From NCBI GenBank assembly GCA_025765595.1, contig JAIVFH010000060.1:124001-188000 (forward strand): a stretch of 64,000 bases of DNA, given 5' to 3'. Both the position numbers and the translations under genes were made by a program. Positions 1 through 11,925 of the stretch are shown piece after piece. Below the pieces are notes generated by a model, which saw nothing but the letters and a program-made list of their open reading frames with translations, did not search any database and had not been told where the DNA came from. Within the stretch, counting starts at the first letter, position 1, and each line of letters starts with the position of its first letter. The DNA is from Obelidium mucronatum (Eukaryota; Chytridiomycota; Chytridiomycetes; Chytridiales; Chytriomycetaceae).

Positions 1-69
1 GGTGCGAGTTTCGAGTTGCTTGAGGGTAAGGAGCTTCCAGGAGTGACTTTCTTGAGCACTAAGGCGTAA
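1..69 (+). CDS. 3' end of an upstream gene (partial)
   Basis: An open frame runs in from the window edge and stops with TAA at 67-69, giving 22 residues that end in FLSTKA. An AATAAA-like signal follows within about 15 bases, as expected for a gene end. The product cannot be identified from so short a piece. It may be the last exon of a gene lying outside the window. Confidence 0.4.
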   Translation, partial: GASFELLEGKELPGVTFLSTKA

Positions 70-226
70 AAACAAAAATAAAATACATGTGAAGCAATCT
101 TACAAATATTATTTCAAAAAAAGCTGTCCATCTGTCTGACGAATTTAGTGTTTGTAAGTGGCGTTTCATGTTAGGAAATTGGATTACTTGACTGTTTTTT
201 TTAATTAATAGATATCCGCCTGTGAA

Positions 227-3200
227 ATGCCCCCAATTTTCGCTCTTCTCAGCCTTGTGGCTTTGGTCAATAGCTACGGGCCTATTCCATCAAGTGCCCC
301 AGAGTTATGGATACCAAGTTCCCTGTTCCAACCAATACCCGGCGTCCATGGTGTTGATGACTGCGTCACACTACAGAATGTTGGTCAGTGCATTCCAGCG
401 AATTCCGAGCTGCGGCCATGTCAATATCTATTCGTTGACAACTTTTACTTGGTTATGCACGTGAGTCTGGCTGGTCTTTTCTGAGTGTTTTGAGTTTGAC
501 GTCAAAACAGGTGATGCCAACCTGGCCTTGTACTCCTCAAATCCCGCAACCACTAGACCGGTTCCCAGAATGGACTACAAACTATTCCAACTAATTACTT
601 ACTCTGATGGTTATGCTTTGCGACATACCAACGAATCACTCAGCATCGTTGACCCAAAGGGAGATATCATAACCACATTCACCTATCCCATTGTAGTTGG
701 TGGCAACTATGACCTCTGCGTATTTCCGGGCCCTTATTTTCGGGCTCGGTAGTTTCGCATGGACTGTGAATCCACCTGTTTTTTCTAATTTTGGGTTTCA
801 TCTTTGCGAGGACATTGGTTCGATGATGCGGCGGCCGAATGGTGACTTTTGCTTCCCCAAGCAGCGGATAGGACCGTGCCAGTATTTGATCCTCGGAAAT
901 TATACTCTGATGATGCAAAGTGAGGGCAGCTTTATAATTGGTCTACTGCTTGACTCAACAAACCACCTCCTTGCATACAGCTTCAGGGGACTTGGCTGGG
1001 AACTTAGTGCTTCGCGAAGGAAGATAACGTTCTTTGGACCATGGGCACCTCGGAAATCAGCCGAGGGATTACTCCTTCGCGTTTGACACGCCTTTTTCGA
1101 TTTCGATTTCAAGCCCGAGTGGAGGAAACTCGTTTACTTGGTCAGATCAAAGCCTGAACTCCTCTAGCCTGTTTGCTTGTATTCAATCGACCACTGGTGA
1201 ACTCTATTCGATGCCGAGTGTTATCGCTGGATTGGATTTGTGCGAAAGCATTGAATACCTTCCTGCCCATAGCCCGATCGATAAATCAAATGTGCATTTG
1301 CTTCCTGGAGATAGTATTTTGTCGTGTCAGTACATTTACTATCAGGGCATATTGCTGTTGATGCAACGTGAGTAGAGCTGAAAGTTCTGGTTTGACTTCT
1401 AACCATTGCAAAACAAAAACAAAGGTGACGGGAATCTTGTTATGTATCTGCAAAATTATACTCAAACATTTTCAACGGGTTTCAAAGGGGCTGATGCAGA
1501 AAAGTACTGGTTTCACTTTTCAAAGGGGACTCTCTCAGCATCAAGCGGGAAGATGGAAGCTCACTGACAAAATACCCGCTAAACAATCCGCCATATTTAA
1601 ATTGAGCATTAGTGCGTATGCTAGACTTCCGTATTTTGGGGTTGACCAATCTCAACTGATAATTGGCCTGGAGCCACATTGGAGTATTTTGGGTTCCGTC
1701 TACGCAGAAAGTATGGATTATTTTCCGTCTGACCATTTGCGTGGAAACAATTGGATCATAGGGGAGTGGATCCTGGGAGACTCGATGTTTGTTTCGAGGA
1801 ATGAGTGTAACTACAAGCACCGCCCTGGGTAGTTAGTTATAAAAAGATGTATCAAGGCGATTTTCTGGATCAATAGGAGTTTGAACGATTTAAAGGGGCG
1901 TGTGGTTTGGTATAGGAGTCTGAGTGTTGAAGGTAAATTGTGCTTTTTTGTTTTGGATTCGCGGAAGCTGTACCTGACAATTAAACATCACAGGTTCGGG
2001 TGAATTGGCCGGAAATATTGTTCTTAGAGACGAAAATCAAAAAGTTATATGGCACACTGGCTTTAGCTCGTCAGCGTTTCGGCGATTATACATTGTCATT
2101 CAAGGATGATGGCGAGCTTTCTTGTTACCGACGCAGATGGAATTGCCAGGAATAGTTTTCGATTTCCATTCTCTGGCGGGGATGCCTTGTGTCTTCGAGT
2201 ATCGCTGTTGGGCACCCCGTCAGGCGCAGATCTTGGAATCTATCAGGTGCCTTATTGGCCGACGCTTTCGGTACATAATAGCTCCAGTCAAGCTTTATGG
2301 GTATTTCCGACTCAAGCCGGGGCTTCTATGGGTTTGGAGGGAATCTGTGCCGACCTGTTGGCACTGTGGAAATGGTTATTCCTGGGATGGATCAGCCTGC
2401 TATTTGCTTGCGACCTTCGGAAAGAATGGAAGTCTGCCAGTATATGCGTAGAGGGCGACTTTTACTTTGTGGTTGAAGGTGTATAAAGTATTTTTTCGGT
2501 GGCATTCATCTTGAATTGACTGATTCTTTCAGAAACGGGCGATCTTGCTATTTATGAGGGGTTTGAATGGACAAATCAAAGCGTGTATGGAACGCTGGAT
2601 TATCCCAGAGTGAATCGCGTGCTTATTTTTTGGATTTCGACGTGAACGGAAACATTGGGGTTGGCTTAGATTACAACCTATGGGAGGTTCTCTTCATCGA
2701 TACTCTTCGCGAACGCCAGTCGCCTTTGCCTTGACAGTGAAGGATCTTTAACAGTGTATCGCAAGAGTTTTCTTGACATTGTATGGAGTAATCCCAGAAG
2801 CGTGAATCGAAACCGGAGAAACTCTGGATTTACGCTTGAGTGCGAGTCTCTTCAAGATGTTGGAAAGCCTCGATTCCACAACGGTACAGCTAGTGGCTGT
2901 ATTCTTCCTGGAACTACTCTCAAGACCTGTCAAATGCTGAAAACTGGCGACTACTATGCTATTCTGGACCATGACTCCAATTTAAAGATATTCTCAAGTA
3001 AGAGCGAGACTGCTGGATCATTGATTTGGAGTACTGGACATCAAGGCCACCCACCTTCTCTAGACTACAAGTTTGCCTTCCAAACCGATGGAAACTTGGT
3101 TCTATATGATGGTCACCAGCGAGTCATCTCGGAAACGGGGCTGTTGACATTGAAAAAGCCTGCTATGGACTTGTGTTTGACACCAGAAGGACAACTTACT

Positions 3201-6200
3201 CTTTTTGATCGCTTTGACGTTATATGGCAGTCCTCGGGTGTATCTGGGTGGTATAACAGTTGTGGATCCATTGGATGGTTTGTCAACGAGCAGTTGACCT
3301 GTTTAAAGCCTGGTGCGATATTGAAACCGTGCCAGTATATGCGATCTGGCGAGTCATATATATGGATGGATGGTAAGGCATTTAGTATCTTAGGTTAATG
3401 AAATGACATAAATTTCTCAGAGGATGGCACTTTGGTGCGGTCAATTGGCGATCCCTCCATGCCATCGAGTCGGGAAGTTTGGCGATCCCGCTCCTTGGGC
3501 AAATTTAGCTACTTGCTTTTCAGTTTGGATGGATACGTCCAAATTCTAAATCCGTTTTTGGAGATGATTATTCTTCTGACGGGAAGACGTTCAAGGTGCC
3601 AACGCTGTTTGTATCCACTCGTCAGGAGAATTCTCAATTTTTATTGACTCGGAGCGGAAGTGGAGCTATCCGGTATTTGGGGATACCTCTGACTGTGGGC
3701 CGGTGGGGAGTCCATGGATTGAAGATACGTATACGGTGGGCATGTGTCTTCCACCAAACGTTTCCGTCAGCTTACTGCCAGTATATAAGATTTGGTTCGA
3801 AGTATTTGAAGTTGACAGGTAATTTTTGCTAGCCTCCCACTCCTACAATTATTAAATGATCGATTTCAAACAGAGGATGCAAATATTGGACTGTACAGCG
3901 GGCCAATCGGGGCCCCAGACCGTCTTTTATTCACTGCTGGTGGTGGAACAATGGATCGTAATCAAGATTACAAATTGACTATGACATCTACAGATGCTTC
4001 GGCCTCCCTAACGGTGTACATGAGAAACGAAGCAATCAGCACATTTTCAACAAACCCAACGGTCCTAACGTATTGCATCAGTTTTGACTATATATCAGCC
4101 GGACTAGTCAAACTGCCTAAACCAGATTACTCGTATCAGTACGAACTCCGACCTTTCCTGTGCTCTCTACAACAATGTTTTATTCCGATGATGGATTAAG
4201 AACGCTTTCCCAATCAATATTGATGGAATGGATATGTGTACCGCCAGGATCGAGTATTGGTTCTTTCGGGATTTCAACTGGCTGGCTATCAGTTATGGAG
4301 GCCAAAAAACAACGGCATCTTTGTACTGCAGAATCAGCACTGGGAACAATATTTTATGGTACTCATCCGAGGAGCAGGTTTCTATGATGATATACAATCA
4401 AGCCGTCTTACAATACCACCCAAACGGAAATATCGAAGTCGCCGATATATGGTCTCAAAATCACGGAACTGTATTGCATGGATCTGATGTACGGAATGGA
4501 TCAGTCAACTGCTTCTTGTGTTTGCATTCTGATGGGTACTTTGGCATCTACAATCGCACAAACTTTGAGTTTCTATGGTCATCACAAGGAATTTCAATTG
4601 GATTCGACCGAAACTCATCCAAAGAATCATGCGGCGCTGTTGGTTACCTGGCAAATATTGTTAGGAAGGACCCAATAGATCCTCTTTACTCTGTGTACGT
4701 ATGAGACACTGTATTTGTACAACGGCAACACAGGAATGGATATGGAGCCGTATAATGAACCCAGCATGCTCTACGCTCGATGCCTGAGTCGCGGGGCTGT
4801 GATGAACCCCTGTCAATACTTGCGGATTGGAGAATACTTCTTGAATATGACAGGTTTGGTGATGGTGCAACTAAAGCGTTCTAATCACTCTCTCAGAATT
4901 GTCAAGCATTGAATTACGGCGAGGGTCTCCCTAGCAGCGATCTCACCTCGTTGGTGTGGACGATTACATCCCCCCTTTCTGGAAATGCAAACTTCCAATA
5001 CCACGAAGACGGCACCGTTGGGATATTCCACAATCAATCCATTCCTGGAGCTACTTCGGGCGACTTTACTCGCGGTTTACCAAACTCTAGATTTTGTTTG
5101 GTTGAGACTGGTGACCTGGTTCTCCTAAACAATCACACGACTGTCTGGTCGCTTCCACTGAAGAATGGAACTTTCAGTGGATTTGGAGCTGCTTCGTGTC
5201 CGTCTCCTGGAATGGCATCTGTTGTGGGTCATTACAAAACATCCCTTGAAGGCGAAAAGTTCTCGTGTATGCAGCGCGGGGAAAGCTTCATCCCATGCCA
5301 ATCACTTCGATCGGGAGACTATAGTATGAATATGACAGGTTTGGTGGTTTCTTTTCTTTCCTTGCTTTTTTAATCAGGTCTCGAGGAAGACGGTGTTCTA
5401 AACAGCTTCTTCTTTTCCACGCAGCCGAAGGAAACCTGTTCTTGAGTCATCAAGTGGGAAACAAGTCGACAATTCTTTGGAGTGCGCAAATCAGCCATGG
5501 GATTCGAAAATCGCCTCGATTCAGCTTTGAGCCCTCTGGTCGCCTGGTTTTTTACGATTCGTTGCAGGAACTCATGAACGCTGATTCCATCACAAATTCA
5601 AGTGCATCACAAGTTAAGAGAAGTACGCACTTTTGCGTCAGTGAAAGGGGCTATCTTGCTTTGTTGGATATTGTGGCTGATAATGAATGGAAACGAGTCT
5701 GGAAGAATCCGTCAACGAATGGGTTCAGTGGATTCGGGGGCGATGCTTGTGGTCTTGTGGGGCATGCAATCACAGTTGGTAATGAATCCGTTTCTTGTAT
5801 ATTTCCTGGGGATACTATGCGACCTTGTCAGTATATGAACGTCAAAGACATATTCCTTAGTTTAACAGGTATGTCAGTATTGGAACTTGCGAATTATGCT
5901 ATCGTTTTGATTCAAAGCCAACCCTTTGCAGTAAATGGGAATTTGAAAATTTATCAGGGAACTGCGGTTAGAAGTAAAAAGGATATCTGGAATACTGGTA
6001 CCGAACGGCTATCATCTGGGGCGATGTATTTCAAGTATGGGATGGATCGATCTCTGCGTCTTGTCGAACTGTTTCAGCGTGAAACCAATATCTCACTTGT
6101 TCCATTCAATACGTCGATCTCATCCTTGCAATTATGCTTGCGTCGAAATGGTACGCTTGCCCTTTTTGGAGAATCGGAGAGGATTTTTTGGACATCTGAT

Positions 6201-6799
6201 GGAACAATTGAGAAACCAAGTGACACTGCGTCCAACATATTTTCGAATGCAACAAACTTATCGCGGATTGGAACGAATGTCCAACTTGGCCACACCCGAC
6301 CACCAATCAATGGACAAAACAGAACGTGTCTATTACCAGGAGAAACGCTGGGCTTTCTGGCATATATGAATCTTCAAGATTTCTATTTGACCTGGACAAG
6401 TGAGTATCGAGAGCGTGTTCAATGGTGTGTTGTAAATTGCAGCTTCTTATGATAAACTCCCGCACAGCAAGTAAAAACACGGAAAAGATTCCGAGCAATT
6501 TAGTGTTGTATCGAGGAACGATTCGATTCAAAGAACAAGTCATCTGGACATCTGATACCCCTGACATGTCTATTGATACTCTCTTGTCATATCAAAAGGA
6601 CGGAAATATCGTCATGTTTGTGAATGGGACGATTGTAGGTGTCACAAATCATGCGACTATGGATATACAGTCACGATATTTGTGCATTCAAACTGATCCA
6701 GTCATGAATGCGACGATTGCTCTGTATGATGCAAACGATGTCGAAATTTGGACAGTAAAAGGAAGTTCCGGTTTTGGTGGAAATGGTCAATGCAGTTAA
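227..6799 (+). pseudogene. Modular bulb-type (B-lectin-like) secreted protein gene, 5' half decayed
   Basis: The ATG at 227 opens a signal peptide (MPPIFALLSLVALVNSYG), preferred over the GTG frame at 222. The rest is about 13 modules, each with a C-x-x-PG...PCQY block followed by a bulb-lectin-like stretch. One module near 3075-3110 keeps the complete mannose-binding signature QTDGNLVLY. Introns of 35-80 nt fall in the same place in each module, after the codon for the MTG-like residues, in phase 1 (for example near 3372-3420, 4855-4899, 5337-5424, 5867-5932 and 6401-6468). From about 4715 to the stop at 6797-6799 the frame is clean across four introns. Upstream it is broken repeatedly: near 460-511, 730, 1030-1090, 1565, 3700-3780 and 4690-4715. 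Known B-lectin proteins bind mannose at the cell surface or outside the cell; carbohydrate binding here is inferred. The 3' half could still be expressed as a shorter protein, though no new signal peptide is visible. Confidence 0.7.
386..6400 (+). repeat. About 13 diverged tandem modules, period about 0.45-0.55 kb
   Basis: The PG...PCQY block recurs near 390, 850, 1295, about 1750 (degenerate), 2395, 2890, 3300, 3745, about 4230 (degenerate), 4775, 5265, 5795 and 6325. Each copy carries its own intron and lectin-like part. The gene therefore grew by duplicating an exon-intron unit. The copies are well diverged at DNA level, so the expansion is old. Confidence 0.7.
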
Positions 6800-7029
6800 T
6801 TGTATTTTTTTGATATGCAGCAACACAATAAAAACAGTATTTATTTCCATTCATCCCAGCTTGTTAAGGAAAGAGTTTTTATTTTTTTGAGAGACGCGAC
6901 AAACGTGAAAAAAAAACAGTGCTACTCTTGTCTTATTGAAGTTCTTTGGCATTGTGCGCTGTAGTATTCTTTTTGCAAAGTACGCTTGTGTCAAACCGCC
7001 TTCCAATTTTCCAATTTACTGCTGTCACT
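6800..7029. other. 3' flank of the lectin gene and end of the peptidase relic
   Basis: AATAAA motifs follow the lectin stop codon (6823-6830). The remainder is AT-rich and holds no credible gene. The degraded C-terminal coding of the minus-strand peptidase relic fades out in this stretch. Confidence 0.5.
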
Positions 7030-8430
7030 GATGACCTTATCTCCATGAACCAAGATCACCCCAGTATACGCTCTTGAGGTCCACAATACTGCCATACTTT
7101 CAAAAAGTGCTTTCTGGTTTGGAAGACGGCCATTTCAGCCATAACATATCCATGCATGTATGCCGCGGATTCATCAGTGAGTGGGTGTGGAACAGCAAGC
7201 AAAGGACGACCAGACATGATCCCTTGAACTTCAATTTCAGTGGCATCAGCAAGAGCAAAACAAAGCTTCAGTAGTCAATTCCGCCTCAGGAACTTCATAA
7301 AGCTTGCGCTCATACATGACTGTTGAGCAGAGAGCCGTAAGACGGAAAATATTGTACGTGTGCATTGTTTTGGATCTCCTTTTCAATCAGTTCCCAGGGA
7401 ATCACTTGTCCGTCTTTGCTGTATGCATATCTGGCAAGCCAGGCAGCGACTCCAACAAGATTATCCAAAAACATGGATTGGTTCTCGGCACATGGAATGG
7501 ATGTTGGGACGCGCTCTTGGGAAAACAGAGGGGAAGGTTGACGAACGTTTGCGAAATGCGCTGCGTGACCGCCTTCATGCATGAGCGTGACTAAAGCATT
7601 GAGACCACTTCCGACTTGTCCAGGAGTGGCGAGAGAAGTGAAACTGGCTTGCGAGGGAACCCATCCGCGCTTAGACGAAGTCCAAGCAGGGTTGTGGAGT
7701 ATTTTCCCTTCCTGTCACAAAGATCGAGCTGCATCGTGGCGCCTTCGTACTTGATTCCCAAAGCAGCGAAGGATCGCGCCCAGGCATTCACAGCAGTTTC
7801 GAATGGGAAGTAAGGATCCTTTTCCTTTGCAAGGGAACCAGCAAGTGCAAATGATGTGTTCCATGGCTTTAACTCATCAGCACCTTTCTCATTGGCGAGT
7901 TTTTCAAGCGCGTCGTCAAGAATTGGGCGTGCCCGTTGAACCAGAGTTTCGAGAATAGGGAATAGAGTTGCTTTGCCGAAGCCTTCAGCTGCTTGTACCT
8001 ATCAAGCATCCATTAATACCATAAAAAGGGAAGAATAAAGCTGGTTCTGGCAAATAAAAGACCTTGTAATCATAAAAGTCCACAAATCCAAGGAGCTGAG
8101 CAAGCATATTTCTCTTGTTGACGACTTCGATAAACTGTGGTGCAATAAAGGGCCCAATAGAGCAAAGACCTTCATAGCAGCTCTTTCTTAACGCCTCATT
8201 CTCTGATGAACGGATAAGAGTCATGAGTTGGACAGTTGAAGCGGCAACGAATTCCCCATTTCTGGGTTCACATAGCCAAGCTTCATTGCGCGACGGTCTT
8301 CAGCAAGTTTGGCTTCAAGGGCATTCAGTTCTTCACGAAGGGTTACTCCCTCTGGATTGGTGATGATGTAGCACTTGAATGTCCTTTGGAAAATCAACAG
8401 CGTCTTGCTTTCAGGGCAGAATAGTTGACA
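7030..8430 (-). pseudogene. M3-family zinc metallopeptidase relic (oligopeptidase-like)
   Basis: Minus-strand fragments line up in order with an M3 peptidase. They are an N-terminal LREELNALEAKLAEDRRAMK part (about 8270-8350), a LIRSSENEALRK part (about 8180-8220), an EGATMQLDLCDRKGKYS part (about 7700-7750), and the zinc motif MHEGGHAAHF (about 7550-7582, HExxH intact). A C-terminal RPLLAVPHPLTDESAAYMHG part lies near 7150-7230. A short intron near 7998-8066 is plausible. At least four single-base frame breaks separate the fragments, near 8250, 7690, 7255 and 7090. The N-terminus is absent, because the neighbouring acyl-CoA dehydrogenase starts at 8457 on the other strand. An active gene would be a peptidase cutting short peptides; this copy cannot make a full protein. 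Confidence 0.75.
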
Positions 8431-8456
8431 ATGTAACATCAATAAAGACTCTTCAA

Positions 8457-9969
8457 ATGGCATCCGTCTTTCTCTCGCTGCGGCCAGCCGTGCAAGAACT
8501 GCACCGCAAGCTGACAGACTTTGTCGAGTACGAGTGCATTCCGGCAGAGAAGGTGTACCAGCAGCAGCTTGGACGCGTGGGCGACCCGCAGCGCTGGACT
8601 GTGGTCCCGCCGGTGATGGCGGTTCTGAAGACGCGGGCGCAGCAGCTCGGGCTGTGGAACCTGTTCCGCGGGCTCTCGGGCGTCGAGTACGGCGTGCTGT
8701 GCGAGGCGCTCGGCCGCTCGCTGCTCGCGCCGGAGGCCACGAACAGCGGCGCGCCGGACTCCGGCAACATGGAGCTGCTCGCGAAGTACGGCGCCGCGCC
8801 GCAGCAGCAGCAGTGGCTCGCGCCGCTGCTCGCCGGCCGCGTGCGCTCCGCCTTTGCGATGACCGAGCCGCTGGTTGCGTCCGCCGACGCGACAAACATC
8901 GAGACGCGCATCGCGCGCGACGAGCAAGCCCGCGAGTATGTCATCAACGGCCGCAAGTGGTGGATCTCCGGCGCCGGCGATCCGCGCTGCAAAGTGTTTC
9001 TGGTCATGGGCAAGACAAATCCGGCGGCAAAAAAGCATCTGCAGCAGAGCGTCGTGATTGTTCCAGGTGCGCTCAACATCATCGCTTTACATTGGAGCTA
9101 ACTTGCATCCAGCCGACACGCCGGGAATCAAGGTGATTCGTCCAATGACCATTTTTGGTTATGACGATGCGATACACGGCCACTGCGAGATTACTTTCAC
9201 TGACGTCAGAGTTCCTTTCGAAAATATTGTTCTGGGCGAAGGGAGAGGATTCGAAATTGTTCAGGGACGACTGGGACCTGGTGAATACAAACTGGGGGTT
9301 TTCAACTGCTGAATCTCCGTGTGAACCCCAAAAACAACGTTAGGGCGTATTCATCATTGCATGCGTTCCATTGGATTGGCTGAGCGTGCTTTGGAGCTTC
9401 ACATTGCCCGTGCCACTGACCCGTCGCGAAAAACATTTGGTAAGCTGATTGCCGAACACAATCCCAACCCAATCACCGAATCCCGTCTTGAGATTGATCA
9501 GGCGCGTCTTCTTGTCTTGAAGGCTGCTGATATGATGGACAAGTATGGCGCCAAAGCGGCTCTCAAGGAAATTGGAATGGCAAAGATTGTTGTCCCTCAA
9601 ATGGCTTGTCGTGTTATTGATCGAGCTATTCAAGCCCATGGTGCTGCCGGAGTATCTCAAGATTTTCCGCTTGCATATTTTTATGCAATGATGAGAACTT
9701 TAAGAATTGCCGACGGTGAGTCTTCGTTTTTCCGCCCGAAGGCGGTTGTATCTTTCTGTTGTTTTCCGTCCAAAGCCGTTTAGGCGATTATTTGTTTCTT
9801 TCATCATCATTAACTTTTTTGTTCCATCCAATTTTATCAAAAATTAAAAGGCCCGGATGAGGTTCATATGAAACAAGTGTCTGTGCATGAGTTGAAACGG
9901 AGCGGCGCAATACGCGACAAGTTGGCCAAACAAGCAGAGATTGAAACCAAACTTCTTTCCAAACTGTAA
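8457..9969 (+). CDS. Acyl-CoA dehydrogenase (ACAD10/11-like)
   Basis: The four exons are 8457-9066, 9113-9280, 9344-9715 and 9851-9969; every junction is GT-AG and the frame is kept throughout. The protein of about 420 residues has the N-terminal helical domain, then the [16 protein letters not shown] loop and [15 protein letters not shown] of the middle beta domain. The C-terminal domain has [19 protein letters not shown], then [15 protein letters not shown] and GPDEVH. This family uses FAD to introduce a trans-2 double bond into acyl-CoA in fatty-acid or branched-chain oxidation, in mitochondria or peroxisomes. The closest pattern is the ACAD10/11 group, but the kinase-like N-terminal part of the animal proteins is absent. 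The gene looks functional. Its first exon is far more GC-rich than the later ones. Confidence 0.92.
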
Positions 9970-10063
9970 AAACCTCCCACTGTGTACAATACAGCAGTAT
10001 ACAGCTTGAATATATTTTTATTTCAATTCAATCTTGCTTTTAATTAAGACGTTGAGTAATGAG
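9941..10063 (+). repeat. Acyl-CoA dehydrogenase 3' end, duplicated copy 1
   Basis: The last codons and 3' flank of the acyl-CoA dehydrogenase recur at 13937-13964 and, after the Harbinger insertion, at 20922-21081. Shared landmarks are GAAACCAAACTTCTTTCC, then CACTGTGTACAATACAGCAG, then GACGTTGAGTAATGAG. This copy keeps the intact stop codon and serves as the uninterrupted reference. The rest of the 9970-10231 gap holds no gene. Confidence 0.85.
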
Positions 10064-10231
10064 TACGTAGCGTAGCCGAAGTCAACGTTTTGCTTGAACA
10101 CAAAAGAAAACGCTGTCGAGGGATCAGGTGTGAACTGCATGAGTGTGTATACCAGAGAAAGTATTGGTCGCGGTGGAAACACGCTTTTTGAGATAGCATG
10201 TCTTGGTTATTTTTTTAATTTCAGATTCTGT

Positions 10232-10681
10232 ATGGATCGAGATGTTTGGTATTTGCTGGTTGACGAAAGAGGAGACACAGCCTTCGAGGGTGTTGGCGCT
10301 GATGCCATCTCATTCAATGCTGATGCGAATGTGCTTGTTGTGCACTTGAGAACGGCTGTGTGGAAGAAGAACAAGTCTGACCTCTTGAGTGGGATATCCG
10401 CCGGTCGCTTGGACGTCTATTCGAACCGAGACGAAATCACCGATTCCACGAAGACGCTAAAAGCGGGTGCAATGGTCTGAAATCGAGGAGGGAGTGAGGA
10501 GACGCCACTGTTTGTTGTCATCCATAAAGGGAATTGTAAGTGCTCCCCCCCTCAATACTTGCTTCATTCTGTTGTTTATAAATATTCCTTTTTCAGATCC
10601 CACGGAACGTTCGGTTTCATTCGAGGAAGTTGTACAAAAGCTCGAGCAAATCTTGAATGAAAAACTCGAACAAATCTCTTT
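10232..10681 (+). pseudogene. Crinkler-type (CRN) N-terminal domain, split gene
   Basis: The reading frame from the ATG at 10232 (MDRDVWYLLVDERGD...) resembles the ubiquitin-like Crinkler header: a D-x-W-x-L-V start, a VVHLRTAVWKKNKSDL helix, a RLDVYSNRD strand, then GGSEETPLFVVIH. One base is out of frame near 10480-10490. A short intron then leads (10538-10597) to PTERSVSFEEVVQKLEQIL. The frame ends in the sequence duplicated at 13567. Crinklers are secreted or intracellular effector-like proteins in oomycetes and chytrids. The C-terminal HNH-like part lies 2.9 kb away (13594-13910), so this gene cannot make the full protein. Family assignment rests on pattern only. Confidence 0.6.
10655..10681 (+). 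repeat. 27-bp direct repeat, left copy
   Basis: The sequence starting GAATGAAAAACTCGAACAAA recurs at 13567-13593 with one mismatch. In each place it encodes N-E-K-L-E-Q-I-S in the Crinkler frame. The two copies bracket a 2.9 kb block with unrelated genes and look like an insertion duplication. Confidence 0.8.
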
Positions 10682-10728
10682 GTGGAATTCATTATTACTT
10701 GCAAGGCTCGAAACTTGGAACAAACACC

Positions 10729-11134
10729 ATGACAACCCAACAATCAGCACAATACAACCAACAACTCCAAGAACAATCATACATGCAATATTACAATGAG
10801 GACAACGCGAATCTCGGCATCAACCAGCAGCAGCAACAGCAACAACAACAACAAGACGATCTGGAACAAGATCAAAAGCAACAGCGGAATCAACACTTTG
10901 GAACGCTGACAAAACCATCCAAGAAAAAAGCAACTCAATACCAATCAGTCGCAGTCCCAAACTCTACACTTGCGACTCTTGGGAAGAAGCTGATGCTCCA
11001 GACGGGCTTCACAATCGCATTCATGGTTGTCAGTTTTGCTGCATCGCTTGTGGCAACGATTCTAAAGAATTGGTTTGTTGTGAATGTTCCCGGATACAAT
11101 GCGTGAGTTTTTTTTTTTGTTTCTTGTCCCATCC

Positions 11135-11178
<44 letters not shown>

Positions 11179-11844
11179 TTCTAAGACCAAGTGAAAAACA
11201 GATATTATGGGATTTTCGAGGCGCGAACAAATTGCCCTACAACAGTATCTCCGATATCGCTTGGGAATAATAATGGAGGCTGCCAGACGGGAGGATATAC
11301 TTGCTTAGATTCGCCACTCTGTGTTACTTTTAAATCATTCCAAGCAATGACCATACTAGGTATTTATCATACACAAAATGTGACCACAACGAAAGATGAA
11401 GCAAAAAATCAACCCCCTCTAGCTTGTATCTCAACTGGCCTCACCATCCCGACAACAATCCACTTTTACACATCAATCACCAAAGGTTCGTATGCCGCCA
11501 AATCAAGAATCACCAAAGTATTCTCAATAGGATTTCTTCTCGTTTCGTTTCTCAGTCAACTCTTTTCCGTGATCGCGTTTTACTTGTTTACCAAGCAAGC
11601 TGACGAGACAGTTGCAGTTGTAGAGCTGAACACCAACGGCAGCAGCTTGAAATCTGGCTTTTCCATAAACAGTCAACAGTGGGAGGTTGCCAAGAACGTT
11701 GGAGTGCAGGCGAATCTTCCGAATAAGGTTTTTGGAGGGTTTGGGGTCTCGTTTTATGTCATGATTGTGGGGTGTGGATTATCGTTTGTGGCTGTTGTTT
11801 TGTTTCATGTTGCTGTAGTGTATCGGTTGGGGAAAAAGATGTAG
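10729..11844 (+). CDS. SUR7/claudin-like four-TM protein with Q-rich N-terminus
   Basis: Exons are 10729-11102, 11202-11359 and 11423-11844; the junction phases agree. The cytoplasmic start is rich in glutamine, with a run of about ten Q near residue 38. It is followed by four hydrophobic segments: LQTGFTIAFMVVSFAASLVA, a segment around MTILACISTGLTIP, one around IGFLLVSFLSQLFSVIAFYL, and MIVGCGLSFVAVVLFHVAVV. Between TM1 and TM2 is an extracellular loop with several cysteines. This topology matches the SUR7/PMP22/claudin group, which in yeasts sits in plasma-membrane domains. Exact function is unknown. The first intron holds a run of 26 G. The next gene downstream has the same plan and is probably a paralogue. 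Confidence 0.7.
11146..11171. repeat. G26 homopolymer in an intron
   Basis: A run of 26 G directly follows a run of ten T inside intron 1 of the SUR7-like gene. Its true length in the genome may differ, because such runs are hard to sequence. Confidence 0.95.
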
Positions 11845-11925
11845 CTCAATAAGAATTTGCGTGGCATTTGATAATATTCTTTCTTTTGAAGTTGTTTGAT
11901 TACGTAAAATTCAGTTTCGAAAAAA

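Noticed and set aside
8439..9082. Long ORFs antisense and out of frame to the acyl-CoA dehydrogenase
   Set aside because: High GC of the first exon removes stop codons from all frames; the sense frame has the full family pattern.
10935..11230. Minus-strand ORFs with a run of prolines
   Set aside because: They are translations of the G26 run in an intron of the SUR7-like gene; no domain and no conservation.
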